The notes beneath the pieces were generated by a model. It searched no databases, was not told the origin of the DNA, and was given only the letters and a program-made list of their open reading frames with translations. From positions 1,054,001 through 1,118,000 of the forward strand of contig NZ_CP088953.1 in the NCBI RefSeq assembly GCF_021165935.1: a stretch of 64,000 bases of DNA, read 5' to 3'. Of this stretch, positions 1 through 9,351 are shown in pieces. The stretch comes from Microbulbifer elongatus (GTDB lineage Bacteria; Pseudomonadota; Gammaproteobacteria; Pseudomonadales; Cellvibrionaceae). Numbering within the stretch: position 1 is the first letter of the stretch; every line of letters begins with the position of its first letter. A program made the translations under genes and the position numbers.

Positions 1-1204
1 CTCATCAGGGAAATACCGATGGAAGCGGTGATATGCAGGGTTTTGCCGGCGGCTTCGAAAATGGTGTCGGCGATCTTCCGCAGCAGCTCTTTCGAGCGGG
101 ATTCGGCGCTATCCGGGGTGGTTTCCGGCATCAGTAGGCAATAGCTTGCCTCGCCGTAGCGGGCGACGATGTCTCCGCGTCGCACGCTGCTTTGCAGCAG
201 TTCGGCAAATTTCTTATGCAGCTGATCGGCGCCGGCGACACCCACCACCTGCTGTACAGATTCCTCGAAGCGGTCGATTTCGATATACATCAGGCCACCG
301 GTGCGCTGGGAGCCGGCGGCCGCGGTGATGGCATTGTCCAGTAGCTGCACGAAGCGCTGACGGTTGTACAGGCCGGTGGCCGCGTCGCGGTTTTTGGCTT
401 CACTGAGCTGTGCTTCCAGCTCTTCGGTGTTGCCGCTACTGGCGGCGATACGCACCTGCAGGCAGCGCTCGTCGTCGTAAATGGTCGACAATACTTCCGC
501 CTTGGTGGCGAGTGGGGTGCCGTTGGCCGTCTTGGCGGTGAACTGCCACTCCTGGGCTTCCACTTCGTTGTTGTTGATGGCGCAATTGCGCAGGAAGTCC
601 CGCGCGTCTTCCTGTTCGCCCTCGGTGAGCATGTCGATGAGGGGCTGGTATTCCACGTCATCGCGTTCCTGAAAGCCAAAGCGTTCGGCAAAGGAGTCAT
701 TGGCGTAGACGATGAGACCGTCGGAAATGTAGGCGATGGCATCTTTGGAACTGTCCAGCAGCTCCTTGGCGCGGTTCAGGGTGGCGTGGTAGCGGCGGTC
801 GTGCTGACGCGCCTGGCGGCGTTCTTCCAACGCGGTGAGCTCGCGCTGAATCACCAGCAACAGATGCTGGTCTTCGTCGATGGTGACCACGTCGCGGGCA
901 CCGGCCTTGAGGCCTTCCACCACCGGCTGGGACCCGGTACGCTCGGTGAGCAGAATGGCCGGAACGTCTTTCTGCAGCTTGCTGATGGTGCGGATGGCGG
1001 TGGCGGCTTCCAGCTGACGGCCCTGTTCGGCGGCGATCAGCAGGTCCCAGGTGTGTTCTTGCAGCAGTTTGGTCAGCGCCGCTTCGCTGGCGACGTGCTG
1101 AGCGCGATTGGGGCGGCCGGCATTCTGCAGCATGCTCACCAGTCGCTGGGCCTCGGCCGGGACATCGTGGATAAGTAGTAGGCGGATGGTGTTGTCGCTG
1201 CTCA
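1..1204 (-). CDS. fimX: FimX-like REC-PAS-GGDEF protein, 5' part only
   Basis: About 401 codons are present; the gene runs off the left edge. Residues 8-125 form a receiver-like domain opening TIRLLLIHDVPAEAQRLVS, with Ala-Ala where the phospho-acceptor Asp is expected (DLLIAAEQ). A PAS-like segment (about 140-255) and a GGDEF domain (about 265-400, opening DAATGLYNRQRFVQLL) follow. The GGDEF signature is replaced by YGEAS in the context RYGEASYCLL, so cyclase activity is unlikely. A pseudo-receiver, PAS and degenerate GGDEF in this order match Pseudomonas FimX, a c-di-GMP receptor for type IV pilus twitching that also has a C-terminal EAL domain; that part would lie outside the window. The assignment is by architecture and N-terminal likeness. 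Confidence 0.75.
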
Positions 1205-1450
1205 TTGTGTTCCTGTTGTACTGCGTCGCGGCGGTGCGTTATCCAGTTTCATTACCGCTTCCGTGCAGCTGCCCAGTGGGGCGTGGTCCAGTACCGCGAA
1301 CCCGCTAGTGTAGAACGCGGCATTTACACTGAACAAGTGCGCGGTGGCCACGATGGGATATGGTTCCAACTTCCTGCGACAAAGCGCGGTTTTCTGCGAA
1401 AGTGCCGGAGAATATTCATCTTTTTGACCCACTGGCCTGGTACGCCGGTT

Positions 1451-3298
1451 TCACGAAAACTCGAAAATGGCGAAGCTGCCGGTGCGCAGGGTCTGCTGAC
1501 TGAGGGTCACGGTCCGGGTCTGCCCCGCACTGACGATATCGACGGTATCCCCCTGCTGGAACAGCGGTGTGGGCAGCAGCAATTCCGGCGGATTGCCGGC
1601 GTCGCCGGTGAGCAGCCCGGCCATGGGGTCGGTGCGGCGCCCGTCTCTGGTGTAGCGGTGTACCCGTACCGCACTGGTTTGGCCGCCGAGTAATTCTACC
1701 CCCGCGCGGCACTGATCCGGCAGGCCAAACTGCCAGCGCACCATGCCCACTTCCCAGCGCTCTTTCACTCTGACCGCGATCAGGTCGCCACTGTGCAGGC
1801 GGCCCTGGGCGTTTGGCGGCAGGCGCAAACCGGCACCCGCGTCGCTGGTGTTCAGCAGCGTCGCGTGGATCGGGGTATAGCGCTGTTGCGGCCTGGGGGT
1901 GCCGGTGTTGCGCACCACCGACGGTGCATTGGGCAGGGTGCCGCTGCTGCCATAGCCAAAAGTATCGGAAACCGAAACGTCGTAGTCCCTGCGTGTGCGC
2001 CCGGTTTGAAAATCGATGGAGTTCACTTCCATCACCAGACTGTTGCCGGTGCGGCTCTCAAACTCGGGCGCTGTCGCGGCGGTCTCGCTTCCCTGTCTCA
2101 GGTGGTGGCAGATGGCACTGATGCCAGTCACCACCTGGCAGCGGACATCCGCCGGGGTGCGCAGGCTCGTGCGGCTTTTCTCCCCTGCCCAGATGCCCTG
2201 CACCTGAGTCAGCATATCGGCTGACAATGCGCCGGGGCGGCGTAGGCTGCGCTGCAGTTGCTGCAGCGGGCGCGCGAGGTCAATCGGCCAGCCCTGCGGC
2301 ATGGAAAAGTGGCGCAGGTCTACCCGGCTACGTTGCAGACGCACCGCGGGGATCGGCGGCTGATCGAGTTTGATGCTGCACAGCAGTGCCACGGCAGATT
2401 TCTCGGCCTTCTCCTGGAGCTGTGCCCGGCGGGCCCACCGATCGCAGCAGTGCCAGAGTTGCTGCTGTTCTCGGGCGGTCAATTGCAGTGGGTTGGCGCT
2501 GGCAAACAGGGCAACCTGCAGATAGGGCTGGCTGAGCTTTTCCCTGCGCTGGAAGCGGCGTCGCGCGCTGGCGGTGCGATCGAGGTCGCTGCCAGCGAGG
2601 GGATCCACTACACGCTGCTGCTGCAGATCAAGCTGGCGCGCCTGGCTCACCAGGCGCTGCATGCCGATCCAGGTCCCCTTTGGCGGTGCCAGGAAGAAGA
2701 AACTGCTGATCTGGATCAGGCGGCAGTAGCTGTCGATACCCCGGTGCAGCGCGCGGGCGAGGCGGCGCCGGAACAGCAGCGTGTGCGGCTCGGCGGTGAT
2801 TTGGCCGCTGACACTGAAATAAGCCTGGGCCAGGTGCTGGTACAGGATTACCGCGGTGAGCAGATCGCGTCTCTGTTCCTGGGTCTGGTTGGTGGGGTTG
2901 CTGTCGCTGCCGGCCAGTTGGGGTCGGGCCAGATGGTCGCAGTGACTGGCAATGACCGGGCGCAGGGCTTCCAGGCTGGCCAGTCGCAGACGTACCGGCG
3001 CGCGCCAGCGGGCAATTTCGGCCAGCAGGCTGCGCAGGGTGCCCGCATTGCGTTGCGCTCGCTGCTCAATGGGATTTTCCCGCAGGTAGTCGTGCAGCCA
3101 GTAGTTCAGCTGGCGGTGATTGCGGCAGCCACAGGAAAGCGTTTCGCGGTCCAGCTTGGGGGGCGGAACCGGCGAGGCCTGGGTGATGCGCGACGCCCCC
3201 GTGTGACGTGTTGCTGCGGTGGCGGAGTTGTTCGATGGCCCGGCTTCACTGCCGGGTTGGGCCTGTTGCCCGCGTTCAGTATCTGCTGCGTCCTGCAT
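1451..3298 (-). CDS. PilZ-like domain protein of unknown function
   Basis: A 615-residue protein with no signal peptide. Residues 1-45 are low-complexity (Gln/Ala/Pro-rich). The middle (about 50-400) is Arg/Leu/Gln-rich, probably helical, with CGCRNHRQLNYWLHDYLREN near its start. The C-terminus holds NTSDAGAGLRL at about 483, resembling the D/NxSxxG signature of PilZ domains, followed by beta-rich sequence (GDLIAVRVKERWEVGMVRW). It is followed on the same strand by the fimX-like gene, about 250 bp downstream, which fits a c-di-GMP link, but PilZ membership rests on one short motif. The gap of 165 bp from epmB shows nothing clear. Confidence 0.6.
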   Translation of the reverse strand: MQDAADTERGQQAQPGSEAGPSNNSATAATRHTGASRITQASPVPPPKLDRETLSCGCRNHRQLNYWLHDYLRENPIEQRAQRNAGTLRSLLAEIARWRAPVRLRLASLEALRPVIASHCDHLARPQLAGSDSNPTNQTQEQRRDLLTAVILYQHLAQAYFSVSGQITAEPHTLLFRRRLARALHRGIDSYCRLIQISSFFFLAPPKGTWIGMQRLVSQARQLDLQQQRVVDPLAGSDLDRTASARRRFQRREKLSQPYLQVALFASANPLQLTAREQQQLWHCCDRWARRAQLQEKAEKSAVALLCSIKLDQPPIPAVRLQRSRVDLRHFSMPQGWPIDLARPLQQLQRSLRRPGALSADMLTQVQGIWAGEKSRTSLRTPADVRCQVVTGISAICHHLRQGSETAATAPEFESRTGNSLVMEVNSIDFQTGRTRRDYDVSVSDTFGYGSSGTLPNAPSVVRNTGTPRPQQRYTPIHATLLNTSDAGAGLRLPPNAQGRLHSGDLIAVRVKERWEVGMVRWQFGLPDQCRAGVELLGGQTSAVRVHRYTRDGRRTDPMAGLLTGDAGNPPELLLPTPLFQQGDTVDIVSAGQTRTVTLSQQTLRTGSFAIFEFS

Positions 3299-3463
3299 AG
3301 CACTAACCGGAATTGCGATAACCGCAGTATACGGAGTGGCTTAGTTAGTACAAACGCACCAGTTGAAAAATGCGACCAAAGTGTGGGCTAAATCGCGAAA
3401 AAATTTGTGAAAAACCGTGAACGGTTTGCCTTTTAGCCCTTTTGGGGTGGCTCTTGCAGCACC

Positions 3464-4513
3464 TTACAGGGGGGTCTTGGATTTCTCCGCCGGTATCTCG
3501 CGCACCAGTCTCGGAACCAGGTACCCGGGCAGGCGCTGGCGGATGGTTTCCACCAGATCGCGGGCGCGGGCATCTTCAACCTCAAAGTGCGCCGCACCCT
3601 GCACCCGATCCAGTTGATGCAGGTAGTAAGGCAGTACACCGCAGGCGAACAGCCGCTCCGACAACTCCGCGAGGGCGCGGGCATCGTCATTCACCCCGCG
3701 CAGCAGCACTGACTGATTCAGCAGGGTGACACCGGCGGCACGCAGTTTTGCCAGCCCTGCAGCGACTTCGTCATCCAGCTCATTGGCGTGGTTGCAGTGC
3801 AGTACCAGTACCGGTTGCAGGCGGCTGCCGGTGAACCACTGCAGAAGTTCGTCATTGGCCCGTGAAGGTGCCACGATGGGCAGGCGGGTGTGGATGCGCA
3901 GCGTGTCCAGCTGCGGAATCTGTGTCAGCTCCCCCGCCAGCCAGGCGAGTTGCTTGTCGCTCATCACCAGCGGGTCGCCACCACTCAGGATCACTTCGCG
4001 CAGGTCTGGCTCGCCGCGAATATAGTCCAGGGCCTGTTGCCACTGGCTGCGATTGAGGTGGTTGTCGCCGTAGGGGAAGGCGCGGCGGAAGCAGTAGCGG
4101 CAGTTGACCGCGCACTGGCCGGCGGCAATCAGCAGCAGGCGGCCGCGGTATTTGTGTACTACCCCCGGTACCGGATTGGCGTTGGCTTCTTCCAGCGGGT
4201 CGTCGTTGAAGCCGGGGCTGGGCTGCAGTTCGGCGCCCGTGGGCAATACTTGCAGCAGCAGCGGGTCCTGCGGGTCGCCGGGGCGGATGCGCTTGAGGAA
4301 AGGGCGTGGTACCCGCAGTTGGAAGGTGTCTGACGCAGCGGTCAGGGCTGGGAGCTGCTCCGGCGCCAGTTGCAGCAGTTCGAGCAGTTCTTCCGGATCG
4401 GTGACCAGGTCGGCCATTTCTTCCTGCCAGCGGCGCGCGGGCGCAGTTTCGTCGCCGTCGCTGGCGATTTCGACGCGGCTGATTTCACGGGCGGGCTGGC
4501 GGTGCTGTATCAT
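3464..4513 (-). CDS. epmB: EF-P beta-lysylation protein EpmB
   Basis: A radical-SAM lysine 2,3-aminomutase homologue of 349 residues. The cluster-binding cysteines are C134, C138 and C141 in CAVNCRYCFRR, followed by the YGDNHLNRSQW segment typical of the YjeK/EpmB group; GGDPLVMSDKQLAWL is also conserved. EpmB converts (S)-alpha-lysine to (R)-beta-lysine, which EpmA attaches to elongation factor P. It is shorter than clostridial lysine aminomutases, as expected for EpmB. The gene is divergent from efp, 107 bp apart, so one intergenic region probably serves both. Confidence 0.93.
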   Translation of the reverse strand: MIQHRQPAREISRVEIASDGDETAPARRWQEEMADLVTDPEELLELLQLAPEQLPALTAASDTFQLRVPRPFLKRIRPGDPQDPLLLQVLPTGAELQPSPGFNDDPLEEANANPVPGVVHKYRGRLLLIAAGQCAVNCRYCFRRAFPYGDNHLNRSQWQQALDYIRGEPDLREVILSGGDPLVMSDKQLAWLAGELTQIPQLDTLRIHTRLPIVAPSRANDELLQWFTGSRLQPVLVLHCNHANELDDEVAAGLAKLRAAGVTLLNQSVLLRGVNDDARALAELSERLFACGVLPYYLHQLDRVQGAAHFEVEDARARDLVETIRQRLPGYLVPRLVREIPAEKSKTPL

Positions 4514-4620
4514 AGCGGGCTGTTTTTTGGCGCGGTGGCTGGTTTCTGCTGATATGCCCCTGGCGGGCCGCGCGAAGTTTAATCAATTTGACGGCGTTAT
4601 GCTGAAATTTCGAGGAGCTC

Positions 4621-5193
4621 ATGGGTACATATTCCACTAACGAATTCAAAGGCGGTCTGAAGGTGATGCTGGACGGCGACCCTTGCTCCATTGTGGAGAA
4701 TGAGTTCGTGAAGCCCGGTAAGGGCCAGGCGTTCAACCGTGTGAAGCTGCGCAATCTGAAGACTGGCCGGGTGTGGGAGCGTACCTTCCGTTCCGGTGAG
4801 AGTCTGGAGTCTGCGGATGTGATGGACCGGGATATGGAATATCTCTACAACGACGGTGAGTTCTATCATTTCATGGAGCCGGAGACGTTTGAGCAGCATC
4901 AGGCGGATGCGAAGGCGGTTGGCGATGCGGCGAAGTGGCTGAAGGAGCAGGATGTTTGCGTGGTCACGCTGTACAACGGTGCGCCGCTGGCGGTGACGCC
5001 GCCGAACCATGTGATTCTGGAGATTACCGATACGGATCCGGGTGTGCGTGGTGATACGGCCCAGGGTGGCACCAAGCCGGCGACGCTGGCGACGGGTGCG
5101 GTGGTGAAGGTGCCGCTGTTCCTGGAGATCGGTGAGACCATCAAGGTGGATACCCGCACTGCGGAATACCTGGGTCGCGCTAAGGAAGACTGA
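4621..5193 (+). CDS. efp: Elongation factor P
   Basis: A 190-residue EF-P that relieves ribosome stalling at polyproline stretches. The modified lysine is K34 in [10 protein letters not shown], consistent with EpmA/EpmB beta-lysylation. The start is set by a strong GAGGAG ribosome binding site at 4612-4617. The third-domain signature [17 protein letters not shown] is intact. It is followed by element A and then epmA on the same strand, so the whole modification set (epmB, efp, epmA) is gathered here; epmC is not in the window. Confidence 0.97.
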   Translation: MGTYSTNEFKGGLKVMLDGDPCSIVENEFVKPGKGQAFNRVKLRNLKTGRVWERTFRSGESLESADVMDRDMEYLYNDGEFYHFMEPETFEQHQADAKAVGDAAKWLKEQDVCVVTLYNGAPLAVTPPNHVILEITDTDPGVRGDTAQGGTKPATLATGAVVKVPLFLEIGETIKVDTRTAEYLGRAKED

Positions 5194-5234
5194 TCTTGTT
5201 TTTTCGCCACCGTGGTCCCTGCTTGGGTACTGCG

Positions 5235-5354
5235 GTGGCGGCGAGTCACCGGGGATGGGTTTTCAGGACCGCTGTGAATACATCCCTGTACGCTGCGTCG
5301 GCGACGTCCCTGTCGCCGACGCTCCTGAAAACCCATCCCCGGCGCCTCGCCTTC
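5235..5354 (+). repeat. Three-stem intergenic element, copy A
   Basis: A 120-bp element between efp and epmA. It opens with GTGGCGG and closes with CCTTC. The outer stem pairs 5240-5268 with 5323-5351 (27 of 29 positions complementary). Inside are a short hairpin TAC-ATCCCT-GTA (5279-5290) and a perfect 11-bp hairpin GCGTCGGCGAC with loop GTCCCT (5295-5322). Short form, TAC type. Confidence 0.9.
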
Positions 5355-5417
5355 TCTTCTGACTTCTCTGCCATTCGGCATTACTAAACTGCCTTAATCA
5401 TTTCGGTTAATTCTTTC

Positions 5418-6371
5418 ATGTCTGAATCCCTCTGGCGCCCTACTGCCCCTCTGGAAAACCTCCGTCGTCGCGCCACCCTGCTCGCGGACATCCGCCGTTT
5501 CTTTGCCGAGCGTCAGGTGCTGGAAATGGAGGTGCCGATTCTGTCTCGTCGCGCCACTAGCGACCCGCATATCGATTCCATCGTCGCCGATTGCAGCGGT
5601 GCGCCGGCGTTTCTGGCGACCAGTCCGGAGTTTGGTCTGAAGCGGTTGCTGGCGGCGGGTATTGGGGATTGTTATTACCTGGGCAAGGCGTTCCGCAATG
5701 GGGAGGCCGGTGGTCGGCACAATCCGGAGTTCACGATGCTGGAGTGGTACCGGGTTGGTTGGGATGACCACCGCCTGATGATTGAGGTGGGGGAGTTTCT
5801 GTCGTGGGTGCTGAAGATTTCCCATGTGCGCTCGTACAGTTACCGGGCGCTGTTTTTGCAGCATCTGGATGTGGATCCCCATCGGGCGTCGTTCGAGGAA
5901 TTAAAGGCGGTGCTGGCGCGGGTGTTGGAGATTTCGTTTGAGCCGGCGGGGCGGGATGAGTGTCTGGACCTTTTGATGAGTCACCACATTGAGCCGGCTA
6001 TGGGTGAGGGCATTACCCTAGTTTATGACTTTCCGGCGAGTCAGGCGGCGCTGGCGCGGGTGGAGGAGGATGAGCTGGGGGTGCCGGTGGCGCGGCGGTT
6101 TGAGGCGTATGTGGGTGGCATGGAGCTGGCGAACGGTTACTGGGAGCTGACGGATGCGCCGGAGCAGCTGCGGCGGTTTGAGGCGGATCAGCGGTATCGG
6201 GAAGATAATGACAAGCCGGTGAAGCCGTTTGAGGAGCGGTTGGTGCAGGCACTGGAGGCGGGAATGCCGGCGTGTGCGGGGGTTGCGCTGGGGGTGGACC
6301 GGCTGCTGATGCTGGCCTGCGGGGCGGGCCGGATCGATGAGGTGATCGGGTTTCCCATCGACCGGGCCTGA
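5418..6371 (+). CDS. epmA: EF-P--(R)-beta-lysine ligase EpmA
   Basis: A 317-residue class II lysyl-tRNA-synthetase-like enzyme lacking the anticodon-binding domain, as in PoxA/GenX/YjeA. The N-terminus RATLLADIRRFFAERQVLEM leads into motif 2-like ATSPEFGLKRLL and FRNGEAGGRHNPEFTMLEWY, and motif 3 lies in GVALGVDRLLMLACG. It adenylates beta-lysine and transfers it to K34 of EF-P. The start at 5418 follows the synthetase-type N-terminus. It is separated from efp by the 120-bp element A, so coupling depends on read-through of that structure. It is convergent with the next gene, whose end lies 16 bp away. Confidence 0.95.
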   Translation: MSESLWRPTAPLENLRRRATLLADIRRFFAERQVLEMEVPILSRRATSDPHIDSIVADCSGAPAFLATSPEFGLKRLLAAGIGDCYYLGKAFRNGEAGGRHNPEFTMLEWYRVGWDDHRLMIEVGEFLSWVLKISHVRSYSYRALFLQHLDVDPHRASFEELKAVLARVLEISFEPAGRDECLDLLMSHHIEPAMGEGITLVYDFPASQAALARVEEDELGVPVARRFEAYVGGMELANGYWELTDAPEQLRRFEADQRYREDNDKPVKPFEERLVQALEAGMPACAGVALGVDRLLMLACGAGRIDEVIGFPIDRA

Positions 6372-6386
6372 GTCCGCGGCAAAAGT

Positions 6387-7262
6387 TCAGGCACTTTGGC
6401 GATTGTTGTCGAGGTCGCCGTCCAGGTCACCGTTCTGCGCTTTGCCACTGGAGACACGGGCGCTGCCCCGCTCCGGGGTGAATTCGTAGCAGGCCACTTC
6501 ACCTACGGCATAGAACCCGGCGTTCAGCCACAGGTCTTGTTGTTCCTCTCCTACCAGTGCCACCGCGTGTTTGTGGTGGCTCTGGATCACTTCTTTCAGC
6601 AGCTGCCGGAACATGGCGGTGCCGAGGCCTCGGCCGCGATAGTCCGGCAGTGTACACAGGTCGTAGAAGCCGAGGGCGTCGGCGGAGGAGAACAGGCAGC
6701 CGGTGGCGACGGGTTTGCCGTCCACCAGCCCCAGGTGCAGTTTCAGGCGACTGTGCTTGTGCTCGGGCAGTTCTGCCAGCTGCTGATAGAACTTTTTGAT
6801 CTGTGCGGTTTCCCGCGGGCAGTTCTGCATCTCCGCGATCAGGTCGCCGTAGACGATGATGTCGTCGGCGGTGTTCACCGGTTTGATCTCCAGACCCTCG
6901 TGCGCTTTGTCGTCACTGGCCAGCTGCTTCACCTCGGCCGCCATGGCGATCTGTGGCGGTTGGCGCTTGAGATTCAGGGCCTCCAGTTCCGCGTCATCCA
7001 GAGATTTGCTGGCGCAGTGCCACAGGGAGAAGGGCGCGTGGCGCTCGGCGAAGTAGTCCACCACAAAGCGCTGCAGGATGCGCGGTTGCATCACCGCGTT
7101 GCTCACCACCTGGTTGAAGCGGGTAGACAGCAGGCCGCTGTCGGTGCGCAGCAGGCCGGTGATTTCCTTGCTCTGTTTGGGGTTTAAAAGATCGGCACAG
7201 TACCCGGCTTTGTTCTCCAGGTTGCGACAGACGAGGTTTTTCGCGCTGAGACTGTATTTCAT
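6387..7262 (-). CDS. GNAT-family N-acetyltransferase
   Basis: From the preferred start MKYSLSAKNLVCR the protein has 291 residues; an in-frame ATG at 7310 would add 16. A GNAT domain occupies about residues 145-265. Its acetyl-CoA-binding motif is LPDYRGRGLGTAMFRQLL, preceded by KLHLGLVDGKPVATGCLFS and followed by LWLNAGFYAVGEVACYEF. The N-terminal 140 residues are not a domain I recognise. An AGGA sequence lies upstream of the 7262 start, inside the palindrome CAGGACTATCCTG. Substrate unknown. It lies downstream of cysE on the same strand, with a 63-bp gap. Confidence 0.75.
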   Translation of the reverse strand: MKYSLSAKNLVCRNLENKAGYCADLLNPKQSKEITGLLRTDSGLLSTRFNQVVSNAVMQPRILQRFVVDYFAERHAPFSLWHCASKSLDDAELEALNLKRQPPQIAMAAEVKQLASDDKAHEGLEIKPVNTADDIIVYGDLIAEMQNCPRETAQIKKFYQQLAELPEHKHSRLKLHLGLVDGKPVATGCLFSSADALGFYDLCTLPDYRGRGLGTAMFRQLLKEVIQSHHKHAVALVGEEQQDLWLNAGFYAVGEVACYEFTPERGSARVSSGKAQNGDLDGDLDNNRQSA

Positions 7263-7325
7263 GGTTACAGGATAGTCCTGCCAATCGTTGGCTGTATCTA
7301 TAGTTCGCAACCTGTGACAGCAGAA

Positions 7326-8144
7326 TCAGCGCAATTGATCCACCTTGGAGATGGCGCAGTGGTCCATGGAGATGGCCGGTTGTTCACAACTGGCGGTGCC
7401 GATGACTTTGGCGGGTACGCCGGCCACTAGGGATTTTTCCGGCACCGGTTTCAACACCACGCTACCAGACGCGATCTGCGAGCAGCGGCCGATCTCGATA
7501 TTGCCGAGGATTTTGCTGCCGGCGCCGATCAGCACGCCGCAGCGGACTTTCGGGTGACGATCGCCGGATTCCTTGCCGGTGCCGCCGAGGGTGACCGATT
7601 GCATGATGGAGACATTGTCTTCCACCACCGCGGTCTCACCGATCACGATGCCGGTGGCGTGATCCAGCAGAATGCCCCGCCCTAATTGCGCGGCCGGGTG
7701 GATATCCACACCGAACACCACCGAGATACGGTGCTGCACAAACAAGGACAGCGAGCGGCGGTTCTGTTGCCACAGCCAGTGGGCCACGCGCCAGGCCTGC
7801 AGGGCGTGGTAACCCTTGAAGAACAGAAAGGGTTCGTACAGGGAGTGGCAGGCGCTGTCGCGCTGTTCAATGGCGGCCAGATCCGCCCGCGCCGCCGCGC
7901 CAATGGTGGCGTCGGATGCCAGCGCCTCGTCGATTACCTCGCGGATCAGCAGCGCCGGTGCCACCGGGCTGTCCAGTTTATTGGCCAGGTGAAAACTGAG
8001 CGCCGCTTCCAGGGTGTTGTGGTTGAGAATGGTGGCGTGCAGAAAGCTCGCCAGAATCGGCTCCCGCTCCACCTGCACCGATACGTCCCGGCGGATGCCT
8101 TCCCAGATCAGGTCCTGGGTCACTTCGGCTTTGGCTGTTTCCAT
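7326..8144 (-). CDS. cysE: Serine O-acetyltransferase CysE
   Basis: A 272-residue hexapeptide-repeat acetyltransferase making O-acetylserine for cysteine synthesis. Helical N-terminal domain (about 1-145), then left-handed beta-helix with DIHPAAQLGRGILLDHATG and VSIMQSVTLGGTGKESGDRH, typical of CysE. Catalytic-region Asp and His residues (DHATG, DRHPK) are intact. The start is supported by a GGAG site upstream of ATGGAAACAGCC. Downstream of srkA on the same strand, 18 bp apart, so probably cotranscribed. Confidence 0.95.
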   Translation of the reverse strand: METAKAEVTQDLIWEGIRRDVSVQVEREPILASFLHATILNHNTLEAALSFHLANKLDSPVAPALLIREVIDEALASDATIGAAARADLAAIEQRDSACHSLYEPFLFFKGYHALQAWRVAHWLWQQNRRSLSLFVQHRISVVFGVDIHPAAQLGRGILLDHATGIVIGETAVVEDNVSIMQSVTLGGTGKESGDRHPKVRCGVLIGAGSKILGNIEIGRCSQIASGSVVLKPVPEKSLVAGVPAKVIGTASCEQPAISMDHCAISKVDQLR

Positions 8145-8162
8145 CAGGGTTTGCTCCTTCTT

Positions 8163-9182
8163 TCAAACGGCGCCCAGAGTCAGCGGCGGCTCCTGCAGGG
8201 CGGACAATTGCTCCCGCAGTGCCAGAATATGTTCTGCCCAGTAACGCGGCGTATTGAACCAGGGGAAGGCCATGGGAAAGGCCGGGTCTTCCCAGCGCCG
8301 CGCCAGCCAGGCGGCGTGATGCATCTGGCGCAGGCAGCGCAATGGTTCGATCAATTGCAGTTGTGCCGGGTCGAAAGGGTAGAAGGTTTCGTAGCCTTCC
8401 ACCACGGTGTCGAGGTAGGCGGTGGCCTCGGCGCGGTCACCGGAAATCAGCATCCAGATATCCTGGATCGCCGGGCCCTGCAGGCAGTCGTCGAGATCCA
8501 CAAACCAGGGGGTGTCGTCCCGCCATAAAAAGTTGCCGCTGTGGCAGTCGCCGTGCAGCCGCAGAGTGGTCCAGTCCTGTGCCAGAATCGGCGTAATCTG
8601 ATCGATGATGTGGGCGGTGGTGGTGGCATAGGCATCCACGTTTTCCCGCGGCAGAAAGTCGCCGCCGAGTATAAATTCGCGGCTGTCGATGGCAAAGCGC
8701 TGCAGGCTGAGAGAGGTGCGGTGCTGAAAGGGCCGCGCCGCGCCCATGGCGTGAATGCGCCCGAGCATGGTGCCCACCTGTTCCAGATGGTCGAAATTGT
8801 CCAGCTCGACCTGGTGGCCGCCGCGGCGGGGAAACAGGGCAAAGCGGAAACCGTGGGCCTCGTGCAGGGTCTGGCCATCGAAAACCAGCGGGGCCACCAC
8901 CGGAATTTCCGCATCCGCCAGCTCCAGGGCAAACTGGTGCTCCTCGTTGATCTGCGCATCGCTCCAGCGACCCGGGCGGTAGAACTTCGCGATGAGCGGC
9001 TGCGCCTCGTCGATGCCCACCTGATAGACGCGGTTCTCGTAACTGTTCAGCGGAAAAATACGCGCATCCGACAGCAGCCCCAGGCTCTCCACACAGTCGA
9101 TCACCCGGTCCGGAGTGAGTGCGTCGTACGGGTGGGACGATGTATAAGAAGGAGGCTGAGAGGAAGTTGACGATTCGGTCAT
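8163..9182 (-). CDS. srkA: Stress response kinase A
   Basis: A 339-residue protein Ser/Thr kinase of the YihE/SrkA family (aminoglycoside-phosphotransferase fold). The catalytic loop is LHGDCHSGNFLW and the metal-binding motif VDLDDCLQGPAIQDIWML. The N-terminal FPLNSYENRVYQVGI and LIAKFYRPGRWSDAQI segments are characteristic of the family. In E. coli it limits stress-induced cell death. GGAG lies 10 bp before the start. No thiol oxidoreductase gene (dsbA), its usual E. coli partner, follows; cysE does. Confidence 0.92.
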   Translation of the reverse strand: MTESSTSSQPPSYTSSHPYDALTPDRVIDCVESLGLLSDARIFPLNSYENRVYQVGIDEAQPLIAKFYRPGRWSDAQINEEHQFALELADAEIPVVAPLVFDGQTLHEAHGFRFALFPRRGGHQVELDNFDHLEQVGTMLGRIHAMGAARPFQHRTSLSLQRFAIDSREFILGGDFLPRENVDAYATTTAHIIDQITPILAQDWTTLRLHGDCHSGNFLWRDDTPWFVDLDDCLQGPAIQDIWMLISGDRAEATAYLDTVVEGYETFYPFDPAQLQLIEPLRCLRQMHHAAWLARRWEDPAFPMAFPWFNTPRYWAEHILALREQLSALQEPPLTLGAV

Positions 9183-9351
9183 GGCGGTGCTCCAGTGAGC
9201 CTCGCAAAGCTCGGGTATTCAGGGGGCGCTATGCTAACGCGGTTACTCTATACCACCAAACGAAGAAGCGAACGCACTCTAAATTTGGCATTCACCCGTA
9301 GGAACCTGCTTGCAGGCGAACCTTGATACCGACCCTGATACCAAAGTCTCT

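Noticed and set aside
2258..3391. 377-codon open frame on the plus strand
   Set aside because: Antisense to the PilZ-like gene; no domain. The minus-strand reading is only moderately better supported, so this is the least certain of these rejections.
5132..5387. Short open frames inside the three-stem elements (also near 20756, 28250 and 47415), products with a recurring CEYIPVR-type stretch
   Set aside because: The shared peptide arises from the repeat DNA itself; frames differ between copies and arms are constrained by pairing, not coding.
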